A DNA stretch of 64,000 nt from Acinetobacter sp. Ac_5812 (GCF_013072695.1 NZ_LXUK01000022.1:927084-991083); one strand, 5' to 3'. Counted from the first letter of the stretch, positions 43,547 to 52,934 are shown. A program made the numbers and translations. The notes: generated by a model from the sequence alone, not told the origin.

Positions 43547-43830
43547 GCAGCACCAACCCGTGCTTCATCAGCAACTACGACAAATATATTTTCCCCATGG
43601 AAATTGATTAAATTTGAATTAAACAATGATGATTCGATTTGATCACAGACATCATCTTTTAACTGATGTTCAAAGGCTAAACGCGCTTTCCAATCTTCAC
43701 GCCAAACTTGTTTCTCTGGTGATGCTGCATCAATTGACTCTTGCTGCATTTCCAAAAGAAGTGAAATTGCTGTTTTGTGAAAATGATAAATGCTTGTGCT
43801 ATCTGGACGATTGTTTTTATTAGTCTTCAT
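43543..43830 (-). CDS. Early protein, unknown (95 aa)
   Basis: 95 residues, helical and charged, C-terminal beta strand (ENIFVVVADEARVGAA). Coupled by ATGA to both neighbours. No motif. Confidence 0.5.
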   Translation of the reverse strand: MKTNKNNRPDSTSIYHFHKTAISLLLEMQQESIDAASPEKQVWREDWKARLAFEHQLKDDVCDQIESSLFNSNLINFHGENIFVVVADEARVGAA

Positions 43831-44657
43831 GCTTGAGCACCTATCAAAGCTTGAAGACGTTCATTGTCTGCTTTAGTACGACAATCCTTAGTCATACTGA
43901 ACCATAGTAAATAGGCACCATCAGCCTGATTATCAAAAGCATCAGCTTCTTGTTGAGCACCGTTCTGAGCTGCTACATATTTTTGAGTATTGAAAAACTC
44001 AATCTGTGCAATTGTGGCTTGAGTAAGTTGAAGATATGAGAAGTTCTGGACACCAGAATCATCGAAAGTCGGGATAATTTCAGGTTTGTAGTGATCTAAT
44101 ACATCTCTTAAATCTTCAAGGGGAATGCTGGTAGATATTGCTCTATTAAATCCCAGAAGGCGAAATTCTTGCAGTGACCAGTCACCGTCTACCCATAAAG
44201 AAAGTGTCTTATTTAAGTAATTGATCTTTTCGAAATAACGATCAAAATGTGTAGCCCCCTTGGGTGCGGTATCCAGAATGTATTGGATAGCGGTAAGGCC
44301 ACCAAAGAACTCAATGAAATATCCGTGACAGGCATCTCTTAGATCATTAATTGAAATTAAATCATCATGAGTTTTAGAGTCATAATAATATTGCTTTTGA
44401 ATCGAGAACCACGAAAAATCATCGGGATTGTCTTTGATGATTTTAAGAGCCAGGTTAATTCCACCAACAGCACTTAATAGTTTTTGATGTTGTTGTTTAA
44501 CATCACCCTTAACATAATCAGCATCTGGTGCAATACCTAAGGCAAACTCTTGCTTTTCTACATGCTGAATCAAGCAATGACCACATTGCTCCCCTTTGTT
44601 CTTAAATTCCGTGCATTTGTCTGCACAGCTATGTTCTGATACAGTAACTGAGTTCAT
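43827..44657 (-). CDS. Cysteine-cluster early protein, unknown (276 aa)
   Basis: 276 residues. The first 35 residues hold C-x3-C, C and C-x2-C groups (EHSCADKCTEF, GEQCGHCL), likely a zinc-binding site; the rest is helical and acidic. No recognised family. The second or third gene after cro. Confidence 0.55.
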   Translation of the reverse strand: MNSVTVSEHSCADKCTEFKNKGEQCGHCLIQHVEKQEFALGIAPDADYVKGDVKQQHQKLLSAVGGINLALKIIKDNPDDFSWFSIQKQYYYDSKTHDDLISINDLRDACHGYFIEFFGGLTAIQYILDTAPKGATHFDRYFEKINYLNKTLSLWVDGDWSLQEFRLLGFNRAISTSIPLEDLRDVLDHYKPEIIPTFDDSGVQNFSYLQLTQATIAQIEFFNTQKYVAAQNGAQQEADAFDNQADGAYLLWFSMTKDCRTKADNERLQALIGAQA

Positions 44658-44717
44658 TTTTTACCTCTAAGAATAAATGAATAACTTTTGACCGCTTCTT
44701 GCGCCAACAAGAAGCGG

Positions 44718-45383
44718 TTAAACCAAGCCTTTCTTTGTGATTTCTTCTACAATCCAAGCCTCTCCTTTAGTTGTGAACATTGGCTGTGAATAGCCAACCT
44801 CTGTTTGACGCATAATTCCTAGATCCTTTTCGATGAACCATTGTCTAAAGACACGGCCACGAAGCACTGCTTTGCTATAAACGCCTAGATCATCCAAAAT
44901 TTTGTTTAGCTTTTTAGCTGATAGCTTAATTTTTTGTGCAACCTGAGTTGTATTCATAAGAGTTGTTCTCTCTACAACCGTGTCATAAAAATTAACCTTC
45001 GGTGCAGCAAGCTCAAGTTGGTGCGCTTGATCCGCTGCGAGTTGTAATGCCTCTGCAAAAGTCTGTGGAATTCGTACAGGTTGGACATGCTGTGCTTTTA
45101 ATACTTCTAAAACCTTTCTACGAACACCTTTTGACTCACGCATTGAAATAACCAAGCATTGGTCATGATCTAAATTGGCTGCTTGCGTCACAGTCTTATT
45201 CGGGTTATTCACTACGAAACTTTCGTAGTGCTCACCTTCTAATTCATCTTGAACCCGCGCATAAAAATCATTTGGTCTAATCACCGGTTCGCCAAACTCT
45301 TGACGGACCTGATTAATGATTTTTAATAGATCAAGACTTGAAAATTTGTTATTTAAATTCGGATTTACAACAATTTGATTCAT
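44718..45383 (-). CDS. Phage antirepressor, KilA-C domain
   Basis: 221 residues. The C-terminal part (LMNTTQVAQKIKLSAKKLNKILDDLG ... VFRQWFIEKDLGIM ... FTTKGEAWIVEEITKKG) is the KilA-C/Ant domain; a central helical linker (ALQLAADQAHQLE) leads to it. Works together with the repressor: induction or antirepression. Follows cro in the leftward operon. Confidence 0.8.
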   Translation of the reverse strand: MNQIVVNPNLNNKFSSLDLLKIINQVRQEFGEPVIRPNDFYARVQDELEGEHYESFVVNNPNKTVTQAANLDHDQCLVISMRESKGVRRKVLEVLKAQHVQPVRIPQTFAEALQLAADQAHQLELAAPKVNFYDTVVERTTLMNTTQVAQKIKLSAKKLNKILDDLGVYSKAVLRGRVFRQWFIEKDLGIMRQTEVGYSQPMFTTKGEAWIVEEITKKGLV

Positions 45384-45439
45384 ATCTTTTCGCTACTCCC
45401 TTTTGTATTAATTGGATCCCATGCAATTTGTTTTGTTTT

Positions 45440-45691
45440 TTATTGCTCTTGGAATACAATCGGGTCTAATGTGCTCTTAGATATCCCTGTTTCATCAGAG
45501 ATGATTGGAATATATTTAGGTGGTATACGGTCTTGTGAAACCCAAGACTGAACGGCTTGATATGAATAGCTCTTACCTAATTTTTTAGTAACCAAACGTG
45601 CAACGGCACCCACACCGCCAACTTTTTGAATCGCATCTTTTACGATGCTTTCAGTTGTTACTTCATCAGATTTTGTTAGATTGTTATTCAT
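45440..45691 (-). CDS. Cro-like / YdaS-type regulator
   Basis: 83 residues with a helix-turn-helix (VGAVARLVTKKLGKSYSYQAVQSWVSQ ... IPPKYIPIISDETG), the YdaS/Cro fold. Divergent from the repressor gene, with four shared operators (45,718-45,802) between. Leftward early transcription starts here. Confidence 0.85.
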   Translation of the reverse strand: MNNNLTKSDEVTTESIVKDAIQKVGGVGAVARLVTKKLGKSYSYQAVQSWVSQDRIPPKYIPIISDETGISKSTLDPIVFQEQ

Positions 45692-45717
45692 AAAAAGAAA
45701 AGCCCTACTCGCTCATT

Positions 45718-45802
45718 ACAAGTATTACTTTAAATGGTACAAGAATTACTTGCAATGACTTTTTTCAAGAATTGCTTTATATTTGATACAAGATTTTCTT
45801 GT
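45718..45802. promoter_or_regulatory. Operators between cro and repressor (4 copies)
   Basis: ACAAG-N5-CTTGT type sites at 45,718-45,732, 45,739-45,753, 45,765-45,779 and 45,788-45,802. The best is ACAAGATTTTCTTGT (last); the others carry one half-site change. Centres are 21, 26 and 23 bases apart. Likely bound by the repressor and Cro. Confidence 0.8.
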
Positions 45803-45812
45803 GTACATAGAG

Positions 45813-46460
45813 ATGAATAAGCTTGAAATGGGTAAGCGGATCGCAAAAAAACGTGATGCTAAAGGTTTAGACCAAACAGAGTTGGCACATTTACTTGAGA
45901 TTACTCCTCAAGCTGTCCAACAATGGGAGTCAGGTCAAACCTCTCCACGTGGAAAAAACCTTGATGCACTCACTACAATATTAGATTGTACAAAAGCTTA
46001 TTTGTTTGGCGAAGAAGATGAGCTAAAACCTTTTAACAGAGCTAGATATGTCCCATTAATTGATTGGGTTGCAGCAGGTCACTGGAATGATCGTCATATT
46101 GAAATATTAGATCAGTATACAAAAATACTTTGCATGTTTAATGTTGGTCCTAATGGTTATGCCCTTGAAGTTAATGGGGAAAGCATGAAAGATGAATACA
46201 AACCCAAAGATATTATTTTTGTTAATCCAGATTTGGCAGCGAATATTGGTGATGATGTAATTGCCTGGTGTTCGAACGGCTCTACCTTTAAAAGACTGAC
46301 AGCTAACGATAATGGCTCATTTCTTTTAAAAGCGTTAAATCCCGATTGGGTACCTCGCTACATGGCTATAGATGAGACTTGTCACATTACAGGGAAAGTT
46401 GTTGGTGCGATTAGTTCTAAAACAGACCAAGATTTAATTAGCCAATTAACAGTTATGTAA
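45813..46460 (+). CDS. LexA/CI-type repressor
   Basis: 215 residues from ATG 45,813. N-terminal HTH (MGKRIAKKRDAKGLDQTELA ... QAVQQWESGQTSPRGK), the Ala-Gly cleavage bond in WVAAGHW (88-89), catalytic Ser in VNGESMKDEYKP (S124) and Lys in NGSTFKRLTAN (K160) form the S24 peptidase. It is self-cleaved after SOS induction. Starts only ten bases after operator site four, so strongly autoregulated. Confidence 0.92.
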   Translation: MNKLEMGKRIAKKRDAKGLDQTELAHLLEITPQAVQQWESGQTSPRGKNLDALTTILDCTKAYLFGEEDELKPFNRARYVPLIDWVAAGHWNDRHIEILDQYTKILCMFNVGPNGYALEVNGESMKDEYKPKDIIFVNPDLAANIGDDVIAWCSNGSTFKRLTANDNGSFLLKALNPDWVPRYMAIDETCHITGKVVGAISSKTDQDLISQLTVM

Positions 46461-46474
46461 TTTTTTGAAATCAT

Positions 46475-46500
46475 AAAGCCTGCTATATGCAGGTTTTTTT
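46475..46500 (+). terminator. Terminator of repressor gene
   Basis: AAAGCCTGCTATATGCAGGTTTTTTT: 5-base stem, short loop, seven Ts. Confidence 0.8.
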
Positions 46501-46519
46501 ATGTCTAATTAAAAATATT

Positions 46520-46563
46520 ACAAGAATTTCTTTAAATAATTATTGCATACAAGATTTACTTGT
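46520..46563. promoter_or_regulatory. Operators before rightward operon (2 copies)
   Basis: ACAAGAATTTCTTTA at 46,520-46,534 and ACAAGATTTACTTGT at 46,549-46,563, with the second only about 50 bases before the ATG at 46,613. Same sequence type as the four sites next to cro. Confidence 0.8.
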
Positions 46564-46612
46564 AATATGATCATTTCACCAACAACAAAACCTAAGAGTT
46601 AGGTGGTGAACA

Positions 46613-46939
46613 ATGTCAAACAAACCAACTGATGCACAACAATTTATCGATGATATTGGCGCAGGCGTATTTGGCAAGCAACTCGGTGTTGCAGTCAGTG
46701 AAGTAGCTAATAGTGTTTTAGCTACAAGTAAAGTCGGTGAAATTAATATCAAGCTTAAAGTTAGCAAGATTTCTGATTCTCAAGTTCAGATTGAAAGCAA
46801 ACTTCAATTCAATGAACCACTTGCGAAAGGTAAGCGTGTCGAAGAACACAATGAAAAAACACCAATGTATGTAAACCTTGGTGGCGACGTTTCCCTTTTT
46901 GCAAAAAACTCACTATCACTTTTGGAAGAAGAAGCTTAA
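46613..46939 (+). CDS. Early rightward protein, unknown (108 aa)
   Basis: First gene of the rightward operon, preceded by AGGTGGTGA. 108 residues, beta-rich with charged ends (GEINIKLKVSKISDSQVQIES). Directly under the two operators, so repressed in the lysogen. Unknown function. Confidence 0.6.
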   Translation: MSNKPTDAQQFIDDIGAGVFGKQLGVAVSEVANSVLATSKVGEINIKLKVSKISDSQVQIESKLQFNEPLAKGKRVEEHNEKTPMYVNLGGDVSLFAKNSLSLLEEEA

Positions 46940-46993
46940 GCCTTCTTTTTCTTAACCTCCCCAACCTTAAATTAAATAGGATTATTAAATCTC

Positions 46994-47803
46994 ATGTCAT
47001 TAGCAAATTCAGAAGTTGCAGCTGTAGTTGAACATTGTGCGCCAACCCGTAATTTAATCCGTGGTGAGCTACTTGCTGTACATCAAAATTATAAAATTGA
47101 AGATACAGAACAGTATCAACTTGGTCGTAATCGTGTCCGCGGTTCATTCGTAACACCAATGTTTGCCGACTTTAAAACTTATATTGCTGCTTCTATCACT
47201 ACAGGCAAAGTGCCTGTTTATGTATCCCGTGATGATGTAAAAGCCGTGGCTGTCCTTAATGATTCAGAAACTGGCTACGATCAAGGTCACTGTGACCATA
47301 CTGCAACATTACAGTTAGAAAAAACCGTGGTGTGGAAAAAGCTCAATGAGTTAAACGGCCAACGTTTAAACCAGCGTTCTTTTGCAAATTTACTTGACGA
47401 TTGGGCATCTGTTTTTAAAGCAACAAGTGAAGATGGTGAAGTCATTGAAATAAAAGATGCACTTCTTGCTGTTCGTAATATGAAGGTTGACTCTAATAAT
47501 CAAGTCGACTCTCAAGTTAATAATACCCGTACATCACGTGGAACACTTGAAACGGTGGAAGCAAAAGCTGTTGAAGGCAAGTTGCCGACATATTTTGAAG
47601 TGCAAGACACTGCATATATTGGCCTTGGTATTAAAACTATCAAACTACGTTTGTCAGTTAATACCCAAGATCAAGCACCTTCTCTGACCCTGCAAATTGT
47701 CAAACAAGAATTACTTATTGATGAAATTGCACAAGAATTCAAATTGCGTGTTGCAGAATTGCTTCCTGAACAACAAGTTCTAATCGGTACATTCAAAGCC
47801 TAA
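46994..47803 (+). CDS. DUF2303 family protein (YfdQ-like)
   Basis: 269 residues. FVTPMFADFKTYIAASITTGKVPVYVSRDDVKAVAVLND and the FANLLDDW region are typical of the DUF2303/YfdQ proteins found in rightward operons of Gammaproteobacterial prophages. Role unknown. Terminator-like hairpin follows at 47,821. Confidence 0.75.
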   Translation: MSLANSEVAAVVEHCAPTRNLIRGELLAVHQNYKIEDTEQYQLGRNRVRGSFVTPMFADFKTYIAASITTGKVPVYVSRDDVKAVAVLNDSETGYDQGHCDHTATLQLEKTVVWKKLNELNGQRLNQRSFANLLDDWASVFKATSEDGEVIEIKDALLAVRNMKVDSNNQVDSQVNNTRTSRGTLETVEAKAVEGKLPTYFEVQDTAYIGLGIKTIKLRLSVNTQDQAPSLTLQIVKQELLIDEIAQEFKLRVAELLPEQQVLIGTFKA

Positions 47804-47820
47804 CCCTTAATTTAAAGCAC

Positions 47821-47856
47821 AAAAAAAGCCCTGCTCTTGGCGGATTCAGGGCTTTT
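47821..47856 (+). terminator. Terminator after DUF2303 gene
   Basis: AAAAGCCCTGCTCTTGGCGG..TCAGGGCTTTT, stem AAAAGCCCTG / CAGGGCTTTT. Confidence 0.8.
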
Positions 47857-47907
47857 CAAGGTCAACTTTCATTGCTTTACGCAAGAAAATTATGGAACGA
47901 GAGCATT

Positions 47908-48369
47908 ATGGAACAAAAGCTTTCTCAAGACAATATTTCATTTAGTTTACCGAATGTAGTATTAGTCACGGCAATTATTTGTTTAATTGTCCTCTTTGGT
48001 ATATCGATTGCTGTTTTAAAGCCTATTGATATAAACCCACCTCCACAGAATAACGCTATACCTGATGTACGCCCTTCAACATATGGAGTTACTCAACTTT
48101 CCATTACTTCAAAAAATACAGGGACTGGATTAATCAATCTTGATGGCTATCTAGTGCCTTTAGATTTCAAGTTTGATTCTTATCCTAGTAATTACGGTGC
48201 ACCAGGCACTGAGTATACAGCCGTAGACATCACATGGTTCGATATTGGTCAAATTCTTAATACAAATGGCAAAGAAGTTGATGACTTTACCAATTATCAG
48301 GACCATAAAAATATCAGTGAAGCTTTGAAAAACTTTATTGAGGCTAACAAGTTGGTGGAGGCACGCTAA
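47908..48369 (+). CDS. Membrane-anchored protein, unknown (153 aa)
   Basis: From ATG 47,908. One N-terminal transmembrane helix (VVLVTAIICLIVLFGISIAV) followed by a polar domain of about 100 residues outside. Immediately overlaps the next gene (one base). Unrecognised. Confidence 0.6.
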   Translation: MEQKLSQDNISFSLPNVVLVTAIICLIVLFGISIAVLKPIDINPPPQNNAIPDVRPSTYGVTQLSITSKNTGTGLINLDGYLVPLDFKFDSYPSNYGAPGTEYTAVDITWFDIGQILNTNGKEVDDFTNYQDHKNISEALKNFIEANKLVEAR

Positions 48370-48953
48370 TGTCTACATCTGCACAAGAACAAATCCAATC
48401 ATCTTTAATGGCATTTACTCAAAACCTTAGCCCTGCTCAAGTTTTGGAGTCATTGAGCAAAGGTATTGGCATTGAATACGCTGAAGTTGAAACAAGTGAT
48501 TGGTCATTCATTGAAAAGAACTGCCCTATTTCGATTGCAGATATTTTCAGTGGTTGTCTTAAATTTCGCTTTTCAATGAAAACATACGATACACAACGAT
48601 TCAAAGAGAAATCAGCGAAGTATTTTTGTGAATTTCTTAATGTCGATGGTGACGGAAATGAACGTTTCCGCATGGGTTTTGATAATCCTACAGTGTATGT
48701 CCTAATAAAAAATGAAACTTCAAAGTTACCTGCTGGACTAAGTAAATATCTTACTTGGGGCACTTATCTTAATGGCTTCGATTTTTATATTGAAAGAAAT
48801 GGACAACTTATTAAAACCATGTTGTCAGAAAAAGTGACCTCACATCTTTATAAAGCTCGACAGGTAAAACAAGCGGCTAAGCGTGCTCAACATTTAGATC
48901 AAAAAGGTTTCTTTGACAATATCCCACCTAAACAACGCAAAATTTTAGGTTGA
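48369..48953 (+). CDS. Recombination-operon protein, unknown (194 aa)
   Basis: 194 residues, charged and helical, no motif. Overlaps the preceding stop by one base and lies 13 bases before the annealing protein. Could help recombination. Ends KQRKILG. Confidence 0.55.
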   Translation: MSTSAQEQIQSSLMAFTQNLSPAQVLESLSKGIGIEYAEVETSDWSFIEKNCPISIADIFSGCLKFRFSMKTYDTQRFKEKSAKYFCEFLNVDGDGNERFRMGFDNPTVYVLIKNETSKLPAGLSKYLTWGTYLNGFDFYIERNGQLIKTMLSEKVTSHLYKARQVKQAAKRAQHLDQKGFFDNIPPKQRKILG

Positions 48954-48966
48954 GGAGGATTTGATC

Positions 48967-49722
48967 ATGGGAAATGCAGACAATCAAAATAATCGCAATA
49001 TGGCGTTATGGCATTCCGTTTGTGTGACGGACCCAACTCAGACCACGAAAATAGAAGGTAAGCGATATAAGGGAACTTCACCCAAAGCTTACTGGTTGAT
49101 TCAACGTGCTACTGAAACATTCGGACCGATTGGTGAAGGTTGGGGTGTTGATATCAAAGACCATGGTTTTCAGAAACTTGATGATGTGACTATCAGCCAC
49201 TGGATAGTCATTGTGCTTTGGTACATGAAGGACGGGAAAAAGTGCTGTGTTGAGCAAACTGCTGGATCTAAAGCAATGTATAAGGCTAGCACTGGCATTA
49301 TTCATGACGAAGATGCAATTAAAAAGTCAAAAACAAATGCAACCGTTAAGGCTTTAAGTCTCTTAGGCTTTGCTGGCGATATTCATGCGGGTTACTGGAA
49401 TGCACCAGGTTATCAGCAGAAGGCTTATGAACATTACTACGGCAAAAATAATGCTGCAGCTTCAAATAACCAAGCCAAACATCAACAGCCTGTGCACGAA
49501 GTTAAAACAACTGAGCAATCAGTACAACAAGCTCCAAATGAACAAAAGCCTAAACGGTCTGAGAAGCAACTATTTAATGATGCACTAAAGGCTATTTGTA
49601 ACGCAAAAGAGCCATCAATTTTGAATGCAGCTTATACAAGATTCAAAGGCACGTTTTATGAAACGACCATTGTAGCCGCATGCAAGAACAAGAAAACACA
49701 TGAAGGATGGGGCCAAGCTTAA
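48967..49722 (+). CDS. Rad52/Sak-like single-strand annealing protein
   Basis: 251 residues starting at ATG 48,967 (GAGGAGG upstream). GTSPKAYWLIQRATETFGPIGEGWGVD and DAIKKSKTNATVKALSLLGFAGDIHAGYW follow the Rad52/Sak-type annealing-protein pattern, and the C-terminal half is Gln/Lys-rich with flexible linkers. Function: annealing of single-strand ends, as in phage recombination. Neighbours are a Fis homologue and a clamp-like protein. Confidence 0.65.
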   Translation: MGNADNQNNRNMALWHSVCVTDPTQTTKIEGKRYKGTSPKAYWLIQRATETFGPIGEGWGVDIKDHGFQKLDDVTISHWIVIVLWYMKDGKKCCVEQTAGSKAMYKASTGIIHDEDAIKKSKTNATVKALSLLGFAGDIHAGYWNAPGYQQKAYEHYYGKNNAAASNNQAKHQQPVHEVKTTEQSVQQAPNEQKPKRSEKQLFNDALKAICNAKEPSILNAAYTRFKGTFYETTIVAACKNKKTHEGWGQA

Positions 49723-49775
49723 AAGTAAATAGCTGCCCTTCTCCACCTTACATCATTATATTTTTGGAAAAGTAA

Positions 49776-50021
49776 ATGAACTCTAAAACCCAACTACAAA
49801 GTCCGATTTATACCCAACAACAGATTCAAGTAATTGTTCGTTCAATTATCGAATCAAAAGATGAAAATCTTTTTGCTGAAGTTATGAAAGTTTTCGAGAA
49901 ACCTTTAATCGAGGAATTGCTCCTTCAAGAACGCGGCAATCAAACCCGCGTAGCAACTCGATTGGGACTTAACCGCGGCACGCTGCGTAAAAAGTTGCAC
50001 GCTCATGGCATTTTGAAGTGA
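49776..50021 (+). CDS. Fis-family DNA-bending protein
   Basis: 81 residues. The C-terminal helix-turn-helix RGNQTRVATRLGLNRGTLRKKL matches Fis nearly position by position (NQTRxAxxxGxNRGTLRKKL). Host Fis assists site-specific excision of lambda and other systems, so a phage-carried copy near the attachment region is sensible. Complete and well spaced. Confidence 0.85.
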   Translation: MNSKTQLQSPIYTQQQIQVIVRSIIESKDENLFAEVMKVFEKPLIEELLLQERGNQTRVATRLGLNRGTLRKKLHAHGILK

Positions 50022-50031
50022 GAGCCTAAAG

Positions 50032-51273
50032 ATGAAACATAGCATTTTAGTGCCAATCGCCCTGCTTCGTGCTGCTTGTATTGCATCAAAAGATGAAGAT
50101 AGTTGGGTCACCCGAAATCTGGATTCTGTAGCAATCAAAAATGGTCATATTGTTGCTACAGATGGACGTATTTTGTTTTATGCAAAATTAGAAAATGTGC
50201 CAGATAATGTTTTCTTCATTATTCCAAAAGCTTATGCAGAAAGTTTTATTAAAAAAACTGCTTGTAGTTCAGGATTGAAGCATTGCCAGATCTCATATGA
50301 CACTGAGTCACAAACTGGATTAATTGAAATTCCACATCACCACAATGCATATGAGGCCTTTAAAGTTTTCTTAAAAGTTACTTATCCTGACTGGGAGAAA
50401 GTAATACCAGCCAATACTGATTATGAAGGCTTTGTCCGTTTTGGTAGTGAATATCTTTTAAAAGTAGAAGAAATTTGCAGTGAATTAGGATCAATTTGCA
50501 ATCCTGTCATTACCCCTACTGGCATGGATAAAGGCGCGAACATTGATTTTCTATTCAGCGACTTTAAAGATGTGAAAGCAGTGTTGATGCCAAGAAGTAA
50601 TGATCCAGATTCAGGACTATATTCGGTGGTAGTTGGTCCTCATCCAGAAGATGATGAGGATGTTGTACAAATGGCCGCAGCTTCAGCTGAATTAGCATTT
50701 AAAGCTGCTCATCGCCTCCGAAAGTCATTTATTTTCAATCCAAGATTTGAAAATGATCATTCAGAATTTAATGATGGTGCAAATTGGATTTATCCAGCTA
50801 TTTGGAATGGTACAAAGAAAGCACATGCCGAAGAATTGAAAATTACCGAAGAATGGTTTTCAAAGCCATTGAAGCGTTATGACAATACAGAGATGGCGAT
50901 TAAATATATAAAAGCCCTTAACGATTGTGTTGAGTGTTATGTCGATGATAAGTCTGTTATTGCTCTATCTGAGGAAGATGTTCTTAAGTTTTTTTCTGAA
51001 AACCCAAATCCAAAACTTTGGGCAGTGAACATTCCAGAAGAACCAGATTCGGCATCAATTTTACATCCAGTACCGAGCCACGAAATTGCTAAAAAAATTG
51101 CTACTAGGTTAAAAAAAGAAGCTCTACAACAATTCCCCAATGTTGGTCAGTCTATTGCCGATGCCGTGACTATTGAGGAATGGCAAGGTACGTCAGACGA
51201 ACACGCCGAATATTTAAAATCAAATCCAATCTGGTGGCTTCACACAACTTTCTTGGAGAAAGCTAATGACTAA
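50032..51273 (+). CDS. Clamp-like protein (DnaN-like N-terminus), 413 aa
   Basis: 413 residues. VAIKNGHIVATDGRILFYAK with FFIIPKAYAESFIKK and YPDWEKVIPANTDYEGFVRF recall the repeated domain of the DNA polymerase III beta sliding clamp (a strand with ATDG, then a PxxxxxF region). The C-terminal half is charged and unlike DnaN. May be a phage clamp or a clamp-binding protein. Low-to-moderate confidence. Confidence 0.45.
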   Translation: MKHSILVPIALLRAACIASKDEDSWVTRNLDSVAIKNGHIVATDGRILFYAKLENVPDNVFFIIPKAYAESFIKKTACSSGLKHCQISYDTESQTGLIEIPHHHNAYEAFKVFLKVTYPDWEKVIPANTDYEGFVRFGSEYLLKVEEICSELGSICNPVITPTGMDKGANIDFLFSDFKDVKAVLMPRSNDPDSGLYSVVVGPHPEDDEDVVQMAAASAELAFKAAHRLRKSFIFNPRFENDHSEFNDGANWIYPAIWNGTKKAHAEELKITEEWFSKPLKRYDNTEMAIKYIKALNDCVECYVDDKSVIALSEEDVLKFFSENPNPKLWAVNIPEEPDSASILHPVPSHEIAKKIATRLKKEALQQFPNVGQSIADAVTIEEWQGTSDEHAEYLKSNPIWWLHTTFLEKAND

Positions 51274-51946
51274 TCCAAGCTTACAATTATATTTGCGACA
51301 AAAATTTGAAGACCTTCCTGAATTTAAACATTTACTCGAATTATGTGAATGGGATGAAGCCGCGGGCGTATACGTGAATACATCTGGTAGCAGCGAGTTT
51401 GAGCATTACGCTGATGGGTGCAATGGTGGTCTAACTGCCTTTATTAGTCAGCAACACAAAATTGAAGAATTAAAATCTCAATTAGAGAAATACGAAAAAC
51501 CAGATCATATTGAAACCGTCAATAATGTAGAGGTTATTTTAGAGAGATTAACTTTCCACATTTTTGAAGAAGTTCTGATTTGGTCGAATGAACATGCAAG
51601 TAAGTCTTTTACACGTTGCGTTAAAAAGACAGTAGAAGAATTTAAGAGTGGCAAAGCCTCTGCCCTTCGTGCCGAAGAAAAACTTGAAGGCTGCGTGGTG
51701 GTGCCATCACAAGGTTTAATTCTTACTTGTGAGGAAATTTTGGAAGTTCTTGAATTTGGTGCACCAGATTTGAAAATTGAAAGAACCGAATATTCAGAAG
51801 AACAGATGGGCACTGAAATTACCATTGTTCATCGTGATACAGGACATAGCGGCGCGGGTATCTATGCATATTGCACTGAATGCCCTGAGGAAGGTGCAAT
51901 TAAATTAGGTGTTGTGGAAGCAGCCAGAGGTGGAAATCATGAGTAA
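51266..51946 (+). CDS. Early rightward protein, unknown (226 aa)
   Basis: 226 residues, acidic, helical N-terminus with a coiled segment (SQQHKIEELKSQLEKYEKP), a C-terminal Cys pair and many Glu. Overlaps both neighbours by 8 bases. Unrecognised. Confidence 0.55.
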   Translation: MTNPSLQLYLRQKFEDLPEFKHLLELCEWDEAAGVYVNTSGSSEFEHYADGCNGGLTAFISQQHKIEELKSQLEKYEKPDHIETVNNVEVILERLTFHIFEEVLIWSNEHASKSFTRCVKKTVEEFKSGKASALRAEEKLEGCVVVPSQGLILTCEEILEVLEFGAPDLKIERTEYSEEQMGTEITIVHRDTGHSGAGIYAYCTECPEEGAIKLGVVEAARGGNHE

Positions 51947-52934
51947 GCTAAAAGACAAGATCGTATTAATCATCCGTGATATTTGTGAGCTCTCTGATAG
52001 ATCAAGCCCAGAAGAATATCCAGACCACCTACTTGTATTACCTGAAGAACTCGAAACGTTTATAAGCCAGCGTTTAGCAGAATGCTTCCCAAAAATTCAG
52101 CAGGCAGCTACAGAGATTTGGCTAGATAATGGCCGAGTTAACCGTCATGAACCATATGGTGTTACGCTTGAAAGATTTAATACATGGTTAATGACAATCG
52201 ATCCAACGATTCTAATGAAAGCTGAAACAGAATTATCTGCTTTAACGGAAGATCAATTAGAAACACTATGTTGTGGTGAAGAATCAGAAGCTGTTGGCTT
52301 AGTAAGTGAAATTACTGAAGAGCTACTAGATCGAATTTTCGATGAGGAATATTACCCTAAGGAACAGGATGAGAATGATATCTCTCATGAAGGACCAATT
52401 TTGCCAGATTCCCCTGCTGCAGCTAGAAAAGTAAGTGCAGTGATTTGGAAATCGAGCACTGGTCGCCTGTTTATTGAAGAATCCATGGCCCGCTGGGATG
52501 GTTCAACTCATAGTATTTGCAAGCGTGGTCATTTATCTCCCAAACAAGGTTATTGCGAAGCATGCGTTCCACTAAATAACCAGGAAGAATACACAACTTA
52601 TCCAAAGCAACAATGGAAAGATGAACCATTATATTCCATGGCTCTGGACCAATGGTATTTGGATAAAATTTCAGTAATAGATGTTATGCGCGAAACTGGT
52701 CAATCAGCTCAAGAATTAATGCTTGTAATTGGTGATCCTCAAAATGCAACTGAAATCGACCCAGACGATTACTTTGAAGAACATTTACCTGATGGAATAA
52801 GTGTTCCAGATGAAATCGCAACAGCATTTGATTCCTTAAATAATGTGATTAGGAACTGTGCAAATCCGTTGTGTTACTACCCTTCTAAAATTGCAGCTAT
52901 GATAGAGGAGGATAAAGATGGCTCGTTTAACTAA
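51939..52934 (+). CDS. Early rightward protein with zinc-ribbon-like motif (331 aa)
   Basis: From ATG 51,939 (MSKLKDKIVLIIRD). Near residue 190 the sequence ICKRGHLSPKQGYCEACV has C-x3-H and C-x2-C, a short zinc-binding knuckle. Acidic and helical elsewhere. Ends in the AGGAGG region that primes the next gene. Function unknown. Confidence 0.6.
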   Translation: MSKLKDKIVLIIRDICELSDRSSPEEYPDHLLVLPEELETFISQRLAECFPKIQQAATEIWLDNGRVNRHEPYGVTLERFNTWLMTIDPTILMKAETELSALTEDQLETLCCGEESEAVGLVSEITEELLDRIFDEEYYPKEQDENDISHEGPILPDSPAAARKVSAVIWKSSTGRLFIEESMARWDGSTHSICKRGHLSPKQGYCEACVPLNNQEEYTTYPKQQWKDEPLYSMALDQWYLDKISVIDVMRETGQSAQELMLVIGDPQNATEIDPDDYFEEHLPDGISVPDEIATAFDSLNNVIRNCANPLCYYPSKIAAMIEEDKDGSFN

